Source: Steromphala cineraria (Eukaryota; Mollusca; Gastropoda; Trochida; Trochidae). Taken from it: DNA of 64,000 nucleotides. Made by a program: the position numbers and the translations under genes. The stretch spans positions 4,123,582 through 4,187,581 of the forward strand of contig OU744730.1 in NCBI GenBank assembly GCA_916613615.1, written 5' to 3'. The notes beneath the pieces are model-generated. The model saw only the letters and a list, made by a program, of their open reading frames with translations, had not been told where the DNA came from and did not search any database. Shown piece by piece: positions 38,601-47,296 of the stretch (positions within the stretch are counted from its first letter, which is position 1; every line of letters begins with the position of its first letter).

Positions 38601-41600
38601 GTGTCACTCCGCACCGCCGATTAATTTAAGCCCTGCTGCACGGCATTGATATTTAGTGACTTAAAGGGGCAGTAGCACGTTTTTTGATAAATTTATATTT
38701 CAAAATTTTCATTGATAATTGGACGTTAATGCTTATTGTATTATCTTTATATTGTCAAAAATCTCATAACTAAAAACAAATATTCATAATCAGAAGACAA
38801 AGTATGAAGATTCACATACAATCCATTGACGGCCATTTTGTGTGAACACCTTTAATTCATTGTGTGTATGAAAAAGGAATCGCATGGCTAAACTTTACAT
38901 TATATACCGGAATTATTACTGCTTTATTTAGTTTAAATGCATTGTCTTTCAATTGGAACCTTTCATTTTCATTTTCCTGACATCACCTTATATTCCCCCT
39001 ATAACGTGCCACTGCCCCTTTAAGGGAAAATTTCTGATTAGCTCATACAGTTATGTTGTAGAAAGCTATAGATCACAAGTTGAAGCAATAAATTTAGCTT
39101 TTTTAATGGTATGATTTGAGATGCTTGATTTAAAAATGATTTTGATATGTTTTCTTTAATATGTAAGACTGTTCCAAAATGAACTTAAAATAAAAGGTGA
39201 AATGAGTTTGGTAAACAACTTTTGTCGGATACAAAAACGGATATGACCAAATCCCTTGGTTACGGCAGTTTCCCCTAGGGGCAATATTTGCACCACAAAC
39301 CATTTAAAAATTTAGCCAATTAAAATTTCGGCCATCGCCTTCATAAAATAGCCCAAATGAGGACTTTTGAACAGAGTCGCTGATTTCCCACTAATTTTAT
39401 GCATCCAATAAAACGTCCTCCTTCATATCCGACAAACTCCACTAATTTGATCAGAGGTTGTATCAACATTTGATAACTTGATCAACCTCTTTTGAGCAAA
39501 ATTGCAGTAACGACATTTGTCACTGATCATAATAACTTGAGTCTTAACCCAATAGTTTCAACACCATTAAAGTACATACATGTATTTGTGTATTCTTAAA
39601 CGTTCTGTGCTATGTAATATAATGCAGCTTCAATGGGCTACTTACAAAACATTTTGTGTTTTATGATTAAATATTATTGTATATAATATATAGTATTTAA
39701 ATGTACCTTTATTTATTTCAGGTATGGCTATGTATGTACATCGACAATCATAGAAATGACGAAATACCTGAAATGGCTCACTGAAAGGTTTGTATCAATT
39801 TTGAATTATATCTTCATAGATAAAATATTTTTATTTCATTCAGTAAAAAGATCAAAACACTTATTTCACCAAGTAGATAAGATAAGATAAGATAATCTCT
39901 ATTGTCCCAAAAGGGGAATTTGTTTTGTATAATTACAATTCTCCAGAAATGTGAGGACAACTAATTACATAATATTCAAAACAATTCATATCAAAAACGA
40001 TAAACATAGACTAGGATACATTAAAAACGTGATGCAACATTAAACAGGACTTATTTCTGTAATGTTGCACGGAATGAACGATTGGCGGGACTTGTTTGTT
40101 CGAAAAGTCGGCATACGCAGCCTACATGTACGTCACGAAGGTAATGTTGAAAATTCCAAGAAAAATGGTTTGGAAGAATCACCCAAAACTTTGTTTCCTT
40201 TTTTGATAACTGCTTCTCGTTAAAACTGCCGATCGTTTCAATAGGAAGCCCAATAATCTTAGATGCAGTATTCACGATTTTTTGACAATTTTTTTCTTTT
40301 TTGAACAGACAGGTTCCCAAACCAACTTAAAAAGTTAAATGTAAGGACACTTTTAATGAAGGTTCTGTAAAACAACATCATTATGGTTTGATCAATTTTA
40401 AAGTATTTCAGTTTCCACAAGAAATGTAAACGTTGTTGTCCTTTCTTATATATTTTCTCAGTATTTACATTCCAAGATAGTTTAGAATCAATGATAGTAC
40501 CTAAGTACTTATATTCATTTACTCTTTCTATATCATTACCATCAATACACACAGATTCTAATGTTGACTTTGTTATCCTAAAATCAATTATCATTTCCTT
40601 AGTTGTTTGAACGTTCAAATATAAAAAACAGAATTGCGTAATGGAATTGTTTACACTATCAACATAATACATAAACATTAACGTACAATTATCAGTAAAA
40701 ACTTTAAAATATGAAATAGTAAAAAAACGTGCTACTGCCCCTTTAAGGCAAAAGCCGATTAGTACAAAACACTCCCCATTGGTGTAAACAGAAGAGGGTT
40801 GTGAAATATGTCATTCAGTAAGCGGTTGACAATATTTAATTCAACAATGGCGCCATGTGATATCCTTGATATGTTTTGTTTCAATTACCAATTGAGGATT
40901 AACAGAAATTCACAATGAGACGTCACTTGTATTGTGACGCATTCAGTCTCGAGTATTTGTTTTAATGATCCTCTTATAAATCGATGTTAAACGCTATTCT
41001 TATCAAATTCGTCATAATTATCATCATCGTCATCATCATCATTATATCCATTATGATTATCATAATTATTTATTATCACCATCATCGTCAACCATTATAC
41101 ATAAATAGAATGTCGCCTTCGTAAAACACTTAACAGGTTGACAACTATACCAAATTGCTAACATTTTGAACACCGTGTTTTAACTTGTTACCTCTCTTCC
41201 AGAATTGTTCAGAAAGGTGGAACAATTAGAAAATACAAGCTATCTTCTCTTGATGAGGTAAATATAACCGTCCATAAGCAGAGATCAAATTATAAAAATT
41301 CATTCATTTTGTGTAAGAAAAAGAAATCGCATGGCTGAAGTTTGTATTATATATTTGATTTATTACTGCTTCATTTAGTTCAAATACATTGTCTTATATT
41401 GGAACCGTTTTTTTAAATTTTCCTGACATCACCTCATATTCCCCCTAAAACGTGCTACTGCCCCTTTAAAATCGCATCGATATATTCATATCAGAAGCCA
41501 TTTGTGCGCGCTTCTCTTTATGTATATCTTTGTTTGGTAATTTTATTAACGGCAGCTAGCTGGTCAGTATGACGTGGTGATCAACTGCTGTGGTCTGGGA

Positions 41601-44600
41601 GCAAAGCATCTCGTAGATGACCAGAGCCTTCATCCGGTCAGGGGACACATCGTCAAGGTGCGTCAGTGGTAATGGTCGGCCTCGGTCAATATTGTTTTCC
41701 TCGGGTCTATAAAAACACGTATAAACCTCAGGTGTCATATTTCTGGTTATTCTTTTTTTAGGTAAACCTACTTTCAATGTCACATCGTTTATCCCTGGGA
41801 GATTTTACAGAATTTTTATTTTTATTTAACATGGTATACAACACTCATAACTTGTAGATATTATGGAACAAACAAATGGATTTGTAAAATTTTGAATTTT
41901 TACAAATAAGGATTTAGCGTTTTGAGCGGGATTCGAACCCGGTGCCGTTATGTTGTTAAGCAGCGCCTTTACCACTTGAGCTAAAATAGCCCCCATCTTG
42001 TGGAACAGTCCATTTGAACTTAAAACAGCCAGCTCTCAGAAACCTTCAAGAGCTCTCTATAAACGTTCCTGTTTAGAGACGCATTTAATATGTGACAGTT
42101 CTCTTGTTCAGCGCTATGGAGCAGCATAAAATTGGAAAATAGGCGGTAAACAAATTAGTTATCATTATTATCATTACATTTCTCTTTATCATTTCGTACA
42201 GGTACGAGCACCATGGATAAAGATGTTTTACACACGTGACGTCGATGGAGAAGGGACCTATGTATATCCACAGTAAGTTGTTTTTGACCATAGAGGTTCA
42301 AAAACGATGATTTGACATAAAATAAAATTAAAAGAATCAAAATAAAATTTTTGCACCTTTAAATCGTCTTTATATATTGTGACAACATGTATTCCAAATT
42401 TGAACGAAATTAGCGAATAAATTATATTTTTTATCAGCATTTGAAACTCCTGTGCTTTTGACGTTACGTCATATAAGAAACATTGCCACTGAACCAAGAT
42501 TTTTTCGAGAAATAAAGGCACCTCGTAAGAAATGTGCAAGATAAAGATAAAGATAATCTATCTATTCAATAAATGGAGTTACAAAACGAACACTCAATTG
42601 TAAGACCCCTTGAAGAAATAATATTATTCAAAAACTAAAGGAGGAAAATTTCAACTATCGACTTGCATCAGTCATCTTGAACTTGCAGCATTAAAGTCAG
42701 GGAATATGTCGTGGATACTTTAAGTATCAGTGGTAAATGAAGGCTTTTATTAATAAAACTACCTCTATGGAAAGATACTTTTTACCCATAGTATGAATAT
42801 TGCTGTTCAGTTCAGTAATTATAATTCAAAAACTAAAGGAGGAAAATTAAACTTATCGACTTTCATCGTTCATCTTACATTTTTAGCATAACGGGACAAA
42901 AAATTAGTTGTAGAATGCCAACAATCAAGTTATGCTGGTTCATATTTGCCCTATTCTCTCACAAACAAGGAATACCAAGTCCTGAAATCCTATCAAACCT
43001 CTGTATCAATACAAGCAGGTCTCGGACTTGAAATGAAAAAAAGTTAGTTGCGAAATGAAAGTGTATAAATTAGAAATTTAAGCGAAAATATTTTTTTAAA
43101 TTTCGAATCTTCTTGATGCCATGCACGCCACTGATTTATATCATAGGTCTCAGTGCTAACACACAAATTTCCCATTCAAGAAGTGTAACATAGACTTGAT
43201 TTTCTGGAGAGTTTGTGTGACAGACGTAGGATTTTATGTGACCGTTAAAGCTACCATGTACAAGGGGAGATAATTTTAATCATATTAATAATGTTGCTGT
43301 TAATCTCTTGAACTGCATTGCTAGTTTAAGCAACATTATCCTACCTTATGTAAGAATTTCTATCTCTGATTGGTCAACGTGACCCTGGATAAATACTGAT
43401 ATCACACTCTTGCGCGGGGGATAAATATTTATATCGCGCCACAAATAGCATGAAAAAAGCGTGCAGATTGAGCGTCTTGAAATATACAATATGTGTTACC
43501 TCGAACACATAAATCCGTCGGCTCTTCGCATAACACCAAATTAGAGGCTGATATATCCCAAACACCCCACGTCTGAATGGTATTACATACAGTATAGAGA
43601 TTATTTCCAATGTCTCAATTTTCAGTTCTGGCATCGTGAATCTTGGAGGAAAGAAAGAGGTTGACATAAGTGACCTTACCCCTAACCCGGAAGTGGTTCG
43701 AGACATCTTGAAGAGAACTAAAAAATTGGTTCCGTCATTAGAGGTATTCTTCTTGTTATATTTTTCATATATTCATAAAGAATTTAAAAATGTAAATAAT
43801 TTTGAATGCCAAAGTAAGCCGAGTTAGTAGGATAGAAACGGAGAAGTCTGATTGGATGCAATTACAGTTTCTTTTGCGATAATGTTGGCAACTGAATCAT
43901 GGCAAAATCCTCGTGGCAAGAACCAACTTTCCATGTAAGTTTTCATCGGCTGAAATTTTGCAAATCATCTGGGGTGTAAATTTTGGCTAATTGGAGAAAA
44001 TGCCGGAAACTCATTCTCTCCCAACAGAGGCAGTTCAAGTCATAAACTGTTGATCGAGCCTCTGCTCTTATTAGACCAAATCCTTGGGTTTCGGGAGTGT
44101 CCCCTGGCGGCAAAAATATGCACCACAATCCATTTGAAATATGTTAGCAAATGACAACTCTGCTCGCATAGGAAGGGTGGTTCATATAACAATGGCTTTG
44201 CAATCATTCAGTAGCCAAATTATGATTTGAAAACAGCGGGGCTGATTGCACAGCTATCTTTAATTATCTTCAATCAGGCATCTCCCAGTCTACCCCATAA
44301 ACTCGGCAAATAAGATCAATCAATACTTTATGACTTGATCTGCCTCTGTGGGTAGAGAATGCCGAAAACTAAGAATTTGGTCTAATTAGAACAGAAGCTG
44401 GATCAATCTTGATTTGATCTACCTCCGCGGGGACTCTATGCAGGAATATATGGTTTAGCGGTATTTATTGATCCCCATCTTATTCCTCTGCTGTACAGGG
44501 ATGTGAGGTTGTGGACACGTGGGTGGGGCTGAGACCGACCAGATCTCCCTTGAGGCTCGAACCAGAGACGCGCAGAGTCCGGGGACACGCGCTCAGGGTA

Positions 44601-45645
44601 GGGAACTATTAAGTGAAATATTGATTAAAATATACCTTAAATAAAGTATTTGCTACAGATGTCCCCTACATAAAGTATCATGTTCTACCCCCAGGTAGTA
44701 ATGAACGTTAAAGGTTAATGTCAGACACCTGCAGAGTCCGGGGACACGCGCTCGGGTAGGGAACTAGGAACTAAGACATAACTTTCTAAGTGATGAACGT
44801 TAAAGACATAATTTAGCTTAAAGGCACCACTCGATCAGTTTTAATCCGCCATTTTGAAAGGTTTGCGAGAAAACAAATGTGCTGTAATATGCTTATTCAT
44901 TAACAAAATTAAGAAATCACTACTTGATTGATAGAGTGAGTGAGTGAAATGGTGTTTAACGTGTTTTGAACAATATTTCAGTTATTAAACACGTGTTGAT
45001 TGATAGAAGAGGAGCATATTTACAAATAATTCATAATGAAAGTTATCAGTTACGACAGCATTTTGTCGTAGTAATGCATTCAACGATCGTAGCTTTGATG
45101 ATTGGCTTCATTTCACGATGTTTGTACTTCTTGAGCGAAACACACTATTTTTTGTCAAATTGTTAAATCTTGGACAACTAAAATGTTAACCTCAAAAAAC
45201 ATATTTGAAATTAAATGTGAAATTATCATGTAAAAATAATATATAGTTGTAAACAGGAAAGTCCTCCTGAATTTCGCTTCCACAAAAAATACCCCGCTCG
45301 AATGGTCCCTTTAAGCATGAGCAATAACGAAAATTGTTATCATCATATTAAATAATATTACTATGACTTGTTAGCTGAGCTGACGTCAGAACATGCGACC
45401 CACGGGGGTGCGGTCAGACCTAGTGGAGCAACACTTCCGGACCAAGTTCAATCGTCATTATTGAAAATATAAATCATGAAACTGTTATTCCTGGGAACTA
45501 CGTCGATTTTAATCAAAATGGTGTTTTGTAGATTGTACATAACTACGGACACAGTTCACTGGGAATAACCCTCAGTTGGGGCACAGCCGAGGAGGCAGCG
45601 GTATTGACCAGGAAGCAACTTGACAGTCTACAGTCGAAATTGTGA
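29454..45645 (+). CDS. DDO: D-aspartate oxidase-like gene B, 10 coding exons, 336 aa
   Basis: Tandem paralogue of gene A, same predicted peroxisomal oxidase role. Coding exons: 29454-29647, 30638-30749, 37216-37295, 39722-39787, 41203-41257, 41556-41657, 42202-42272, 43626-43743, 44499-44597 and 45532-45645 (1011 nt). Exons 1-9 have the same lengths and all phases match gene A. Seen: G8/G10/G13 of GxGxx[18 protein letters not shown]223 in TYVYP, R278 in GLRP, NYGHS, and C-terminal SKL, the classic PTS1. R215 is kept where gene A has Cys, while the second basic position is K237 (GGKKE) instead of Arg, and S308 is kept. Large introns hold LINE fragments, a SINE, MITEs and a 92-bp satellite. AATAAA at 45872 is a plausible poly(A) signal. 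Confidence 0.93.
30011..30604 (+). repeat. Pair of about 40-bp direct repeats in intron 1 of gene B
   Basis: AATAAAGAAGTTTTTATCCA at 30011 and AATAAAGAAGTTGTTATCTA at 30567, both running on to ATCTTGTTGTAC. The first copy joins a MITE-2-like end TTAAAGGGACAGTTCTATCG at 30047. Confidence 0.7.
30638..30749 (+). CDS. DDO: DDO gene B exon 2
   Basis: Completes R65, then QWVTSSRDHFYALACSSEAS and onward. Acceptor CACCCCAG, donor AAA|GTGAGA. 112 nt. Confidence 0.9.
31088..31146. mobile_element. MITE-4 end fragment
   Basis: ACAACAGAAGTTAGATCGGG, then ATGACTTGAGCTACCTCTCT and GGGGAGA, which match the MITE-4 right terminus. Confidence 0.5.
31150..33310. other. Intron 2 of gene B, AT-rich, nothing recognised
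   Basis: Over 2 kb of AT-rich sequence without a supported exon or repeat family. Confidence 0.5.
33320..33800 (+). mobile_element. Decayed LINE, reverse-transcriptase C-terminal remnant
   Basis: Broken frames read SFIKPLFDYGCQIYCTIEQA and onward, typical of the region after the RT domain. Further on, PRCSCSHFNEGALHYLFVCR NY matches the CxC...E...H.LF.C..Y zinc-knuckle end of LINE ORF2. Stops and frameshifts make it non-functional. Confidence 0.65.
34326..35880 (-). mobile_element. 5'-truncated non-LTR retrotransposon
   Basis: Open frame of about 470 codons at 34462-35877 on the minus strand. It begins inside the RT domain (GVNRGLKQGCLLSPFLFN), has the catalytic YADD in ALAYADDIALLAES, and ends with a C-x2-C...H-x4-C zinc motif (CFNCINDVEDELHVLFHC). 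The endonuclease and N-terminal RT motifs are missing. The 3' part has AATAAA and a short GTCT-type tandem terminus near 34326. Frame intactness suggests a fairly recent insertion. The 5' break coincides with the start of a tandem satellite. Confidence 0.88.
35880..36800 (+). repeat. About 92-bp satellite in intron 2 of gene B
   Basis: About ten copies of a unit containing TTAGAAAGAATGATACGTAT, GCATCAATAGAAAGTTAAAG, ATATCCACATG and AATAATGGTCGACTTTGGG. Copies begin near 35878, 35971, 36060, 36151, 36242, 36337, 36430, 36525, 36616 and 36713. Confidence 0.9.
36806..37110 (+). mobile_element. tRNA-derived SINE
   Basis: Pol III A-box-like TAGCGCTGTGGTTAGCGC and B-box GGTTCGAATCC about 45 nt apart, then a body with CCCAGGTTTCACCTC and TTTTCTCCCTGCAATAATAC. 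A body-only copy lies at 5018-5170. Inserted 105 bp before exon 3 of gene B. Confidence 0.75.
37216..37295 (+). CDS. DDO: DDO gene B exon 3
   Basis: VDHLDDVVLHYRQLSTEEMK and onward to KE plus AG. Acceptor GTTTAAG, donor GAGAG|GTATGT. 80 nt. Confidence 0.9.
37312..37592. mobile_element. MITE-4 copy
   Basis: Left TCTCTCCCCACAGAGGTAGA, right ATGACTCGATCTGCCTTTTT AGGGAGAGG. Begins 17 bp after exon 3 of gene B. Confidence 0.7.
37593..38660. other. Intron 3 of gene B, nothing recognised
   Basis: AT-rich sequence without supported coding or repeat content. Confidence 0.45.
38661..39023. mobile_element. MITE-1, full-length copy
   Basis: TTAA then AGGGGCAGTAGCACG at the left and CGTGCCACTGCCCCT then TTAA at the right. 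363 bp, no ORF. TTAA at both ends suits a piggyBac-type target duplication. The interior carries the family block around ATCCATTGACGGCCATTTTG. Confidence 0.85.
39230..39492. mobile_element. Decayed MITE-4 copy
   Basis: Interior matches: GACCAAATCCCTTGG, CAGTTTCCCCTAGGGGCAA, GCACCACAAACCATTT, and a right end TGATAACTTGATCAACCTCT. Confidence 0.55.
39722..39787 (+). CDS. DDO: DDO gene B exon 4
   Basis: Completes R129, then YGYVCTSTIIEMTKYLKWLT E. Acceptor TATTTCAG, donor AAAG|GTTTGT. 66 nt. Confidence 0.9.
39875..40680 (-). mobile_element. 5'-truncated LINE with (TTATC)n 3' tail
   Basis: On the minus strand 40678-40259 reads VNEYKYLGTIIDSKLSWNVN and onward, the YLG segment typical just after the RT domain. 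It continues after a frameshift (40320-40051) through NCQKIVNTASKIIGLP. The 3' end carries tandem TTATC units near 39876-39893. Resembles Rex1/CR1-type elements. Non-functional. Confidence 0.78.
40676..40746. mobile_element. MITE-1 right-end fragment
   Basis: CATTAACGTACAATTATCAG, then AAACGTGCTACTGCCCCTTTAA. Abuts the 5' break of the LINE at 40680. Confidence 0.7.
41203..41257 (+). CDS. DDO: DDO gene B exon 5
   Basis: Completes R151, then IVQKGGTIRKYKLSSLDE. Acceptor TCTTCCAG, donor GATGAG|GTAAAT. Confidence 0.9.
41295..41469. mobile_element. MITE-1 right-half fragment
   Basis: GTGTAAGAAAAAGAAATCGC, CTGACATCACCTCATATTCC, and terminal AACGTGCTACTGCCCCTTTAA minus its last base. Left half missing. 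Intron 5 of gene B. Confidence 0.7.
41556..41657 (+). CDS. DDO: DDO gene B exon 6
   Basis: [20 protein letters not shown] and onward to PVRGHIVK. Acceptor ACGGCAG, donor AAG|GTGCGT. 102 nt. Confidence 0.93.
41922..41996 (-). mobile_element. tRNA-like SINE head or tRNA pseudogene
   Basis: The minus strand gives TAGCTCAAGTGGTAAAGGCG (A-box-like) and GGGTTCGAATCCCG (B box and T arm). The anticodon and acceptor stems do not pair well, so a working tRNA is unlikely. Confidence 0.5.
42202..42272 (+). CDS. DDO: DDO gene B exon 7
   Basis: VRAPWIKMFYTRDVDGEGT, then YVYP. Keeps R215 and Y223. Acceptor CGTACAG, donor CA|GTAAGT. 71 nt. Confidence 0.93.
42273..43625. other. Intron 7 of gene B, nothing recognised
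   Basis: AT-rich. A short direct repeat (AAAACTAAAGGAGGAAAATT) occurs at about 42633 and 42829 but defines no known family. Confidence 0.45.
43626..43743 (+). CDS. DDO: DDO gene B exon 8
   Basis: HSGIVNLGGKKEVDISDLTP and onward, ending PSLE. K237 replaces the Arg of gene A. Acceptor ATTTTCAG, donor GAG|GTATTC. 118 nt. Confidence 0.93.
44015..44436. mobile_element. MITE-4 copy with internal partial duplication
   Basis: Left TTCTCTCCCAACAGAGGCAG. A first right end ATGACTTGATCTGCCTCTGT at about 44329 and a second TTGATCTACCTCCGCGGGGA at about 44414. Intron 8 of gene B, ending 62 bp before exon 9. Confidence 0.65.
44499..44597 (+). CDS. DDO: DDO gene B exon 9
   Basis: [20 protein letters not shown] and onward, with R278. 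Only about six bases differ from exon 9 of gene A. Acceptor TGTACAG, donor AGG|GTAGGG. Confidence 0.93.
44730..44766 (+). repeat. Partial copy of the exon-9 3' end and donor in intron 9
   Basis: GCAGAGTCCGGGGACACGCG then CTCGGGTAGGGAACTA repeats the end of exon 9 and its donor, about 160 bp downstream of the original and lacking two bases. Flanked by GATGAACGTTAAAG-type direct repeats (about 44700 and 44793). Confidence 0.85.
44818..45314. mobile_element. MITE-2-like element
   Basis: Left TTAAAGGCACCACTCGATCA, right CGCTCGAATGGTCCCTTTAA. TTAA at both ends. About 497 bp, no supported gene. Confidence 0.6.
45532..45645 (+). CDS. DDO: DDO gene B exon 10 with stop
   Basis: [20 protein letters not shown], then EAAVLTRKQL, ending QSKL and TGA. 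C-terminal SKL is a canonical PTS1. Acceptor TTTTGTAG. 114 nt. Confidence 0.93.
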   Translation: MVHNYGHSSLGITLSWGTAEEAAVLTRKQLDSLQSKL

Positions 45646-45871
45646 AACGAATCTGGCATCTTGGGTTCGAATGCCTGTTTGGACACAAGAACGTCACATC
45701 AAAATCTAGATATTTTTCTATTCCTACCTTGTAAAGATAAGTTGTGTTGAACATATTTTAGTCATTGGAACAAAAACCGGTTTAAAAAAAAAGATTATGA
45801 AAAGATATGAAGCTTTGCGTTTTTTTATAAACTATCATTTGTCAATGCTGATTTGCCCTATTAAGTGACTG

Positions 45872-45877
45872 AATAAA
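45872..45877 (+). terminator. Candidate poly(A) signal of DDO gene B
   Basis: AATAAA, 227 nt after the stop codon and the first canonical hexamer downstream. Confidence 0.5.
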
Positions 45878-45949
45878 ATCCTAAATTCAAGGCGACGTTC
45901 TTTCAAGTTCTGAAAATGCACCTTTAAAGTCATTATCCGGAAACACAGT

Positions 45950-46236
45950 GGTGTAGTGGTTAGCACGCCAGAGACCCGGGTTCGAATCCGGGTTCAAGAC
46001 ACCAAACATTTGTGACGGGACTCTCTTCCTGTGTTGTGTCCCTGTACAAGACACTTTATCCACATTGCACTCAGTCCACCAAGCTGTTAAAATAGGTACC
46101 TAAAAGATTGACGTACTGACCTTCGCGATAATGATTAGCGTTTAGTAGCAGCTGTGAAAAAACACTCCTTCAGGGTAATAATGTAGCGCTTTGAGGATGT
46201 CTTAGGACGTGGAAAAGGCGCAATATAAGTATGCAC
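45950..46236 (+). mobile_element. tRNA-derived SINE (family S)
   Basis: A-box-like GTGGTGTAGTGGTTAGCAC and B-box GGGTTCGAATCC lie unusually close because the anticodon region is deleted relative to the copy at 61110. The body has CAAGACACTTTATCCACATT and the 3' end AAAAGGCGCAATATAAGTA. Confidence 0.8.
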
Positions 46237-46494
46237 ATCACATACAAAATCAGAACAAATCTATACCCGGGTTCTCCCAGAGCAAACCCTCTTGTATGAA
46301 AACCCATGTATCTATTTTAATCCAAAGTGAGTTTAACGAATGTACCCTTTTCCTACTACAATACACATTGCCGATGATACTGCCAATATTCAGTCTTCCA
46401 TACTTGAAGAATGAAGAATATTGTACGTTTATCCGGTACAGGTGCGTGCAAGTTGTTTGTTCACTTACTTTGTTGCACTTTTTTGAAAATTTTA

Positions 46495-47164
46495 TATTTT
46501 CAATTTTCAACTGGTAATTGTACGTTAATGCTTAATTTATTATTTTTATAGTGTCAAAAATCTCATTACACAAACCAATCATATAGTCAGAGAACACATT
46601 ATAAAAATTGACATAAAGCCCATTGGCGGCCATTTTTGTGTGACCTTTACTCAGCTGACCAATCAGAAGCCGCCGACGAAAGCCTTCGGTATCAGACAGG
46701 AGCAAGTAACTCTAGATTTCATATCTCCCTAACGTAAAATATTCAACATTTAGTCTTCAGAACGAGAGAGATTTGAAATCAATATTGTTCTTTTTGAAGT
46801 TCGTTTCAAAGTCATAAAGAATGTTATCGCTCAAAAAGTGAAATAGGTTACCGGTATTGTTTGTCCAATTATTGATTATAGTCAGAATTCTTGAAGAAAC
46901 GATTTTACAATAAATTTAAGGTTGGTTTTCATAAACATGTGACAAAACAAGACGTACACTTAAAACAAATTACCAACTTTAGAAATAAACATTATAAATC
47001 TTCTTCTACAAATTCAGAAAATCTTTTGTTCAGGACTGTTTCCCTTTGTTTTTATACACCTGCAATCAGGGCAAGTCGACATCATGAATAAGATCAGGAC
47101 AACTTATAAGACCATAACCATTTATTGACGTTCTGGTATCTCATAATCTACTTCACACCTGCAA
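46495..47164 (-). repeat. Segmental duplication, copy 1 of the ZP-N-like gene 3' flank
   Basis: Almost identical to 58862-59498 over its conserved part (about 46680-47164), with only a handful of substitutions. The outer part is a MITE-1 interior (AAACCAATCATATAGTCAGA, GGCGGCCATTTTTGTGTG). The open frame at 46891-47091 is shared but has no family resemblance and is not called a gene. Confidence 0.88.
47121..47126 (-). terminator. Poly(A) signal of ZP-N-like gene 1
   Basis: AATAAA on the minus strand, 38 nt after the stop. Conserved in gene 2. Confidence 0.65.
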
Positions 47165-47296
47165 TCAAGGCGTGTTGGCAACTACAAAGTCCTCATACAC
47201 ACAGGTGAGAGAGAACTCCTTGTCCAGAGCGGTCAGTATCGTGTATTTCCTCTGGATCCTGATCTTGATGGTCCACGCCTGTGTCCTGGCTACTTG
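47165..47296 (-). CDS. ZP-N-like gene 1 exon 4 with stop
   Basis: QVARTQAWTIKIRIQRKYTI and onward to FSLTCVYEDFVVANTP, then TGA. Acceptor TTATTGCAG. 132 nt, phase 0. Confidence 0.8.
   Translation of the reverse strand, partial: QVARTQAWTIKIRIQRKYTILTALDKEFSLTCVYEDFVVANTP

Noticed and set aside
45382..45389. TGACGTCA cAMP-response-like site in intron 9 of gene B
   Set aside because: A single 8-mer within a dispersed repeat block that also occurs near 14320; no promoter context.
46891..47091. Duplicated 66-codon ORF (also at 59224-59421)
   Set aside because: Lies in the 3' flank of the ZP-N-like genes on the opposite strand. The two copies diverge in frame at the end, and there is no family resemblance.
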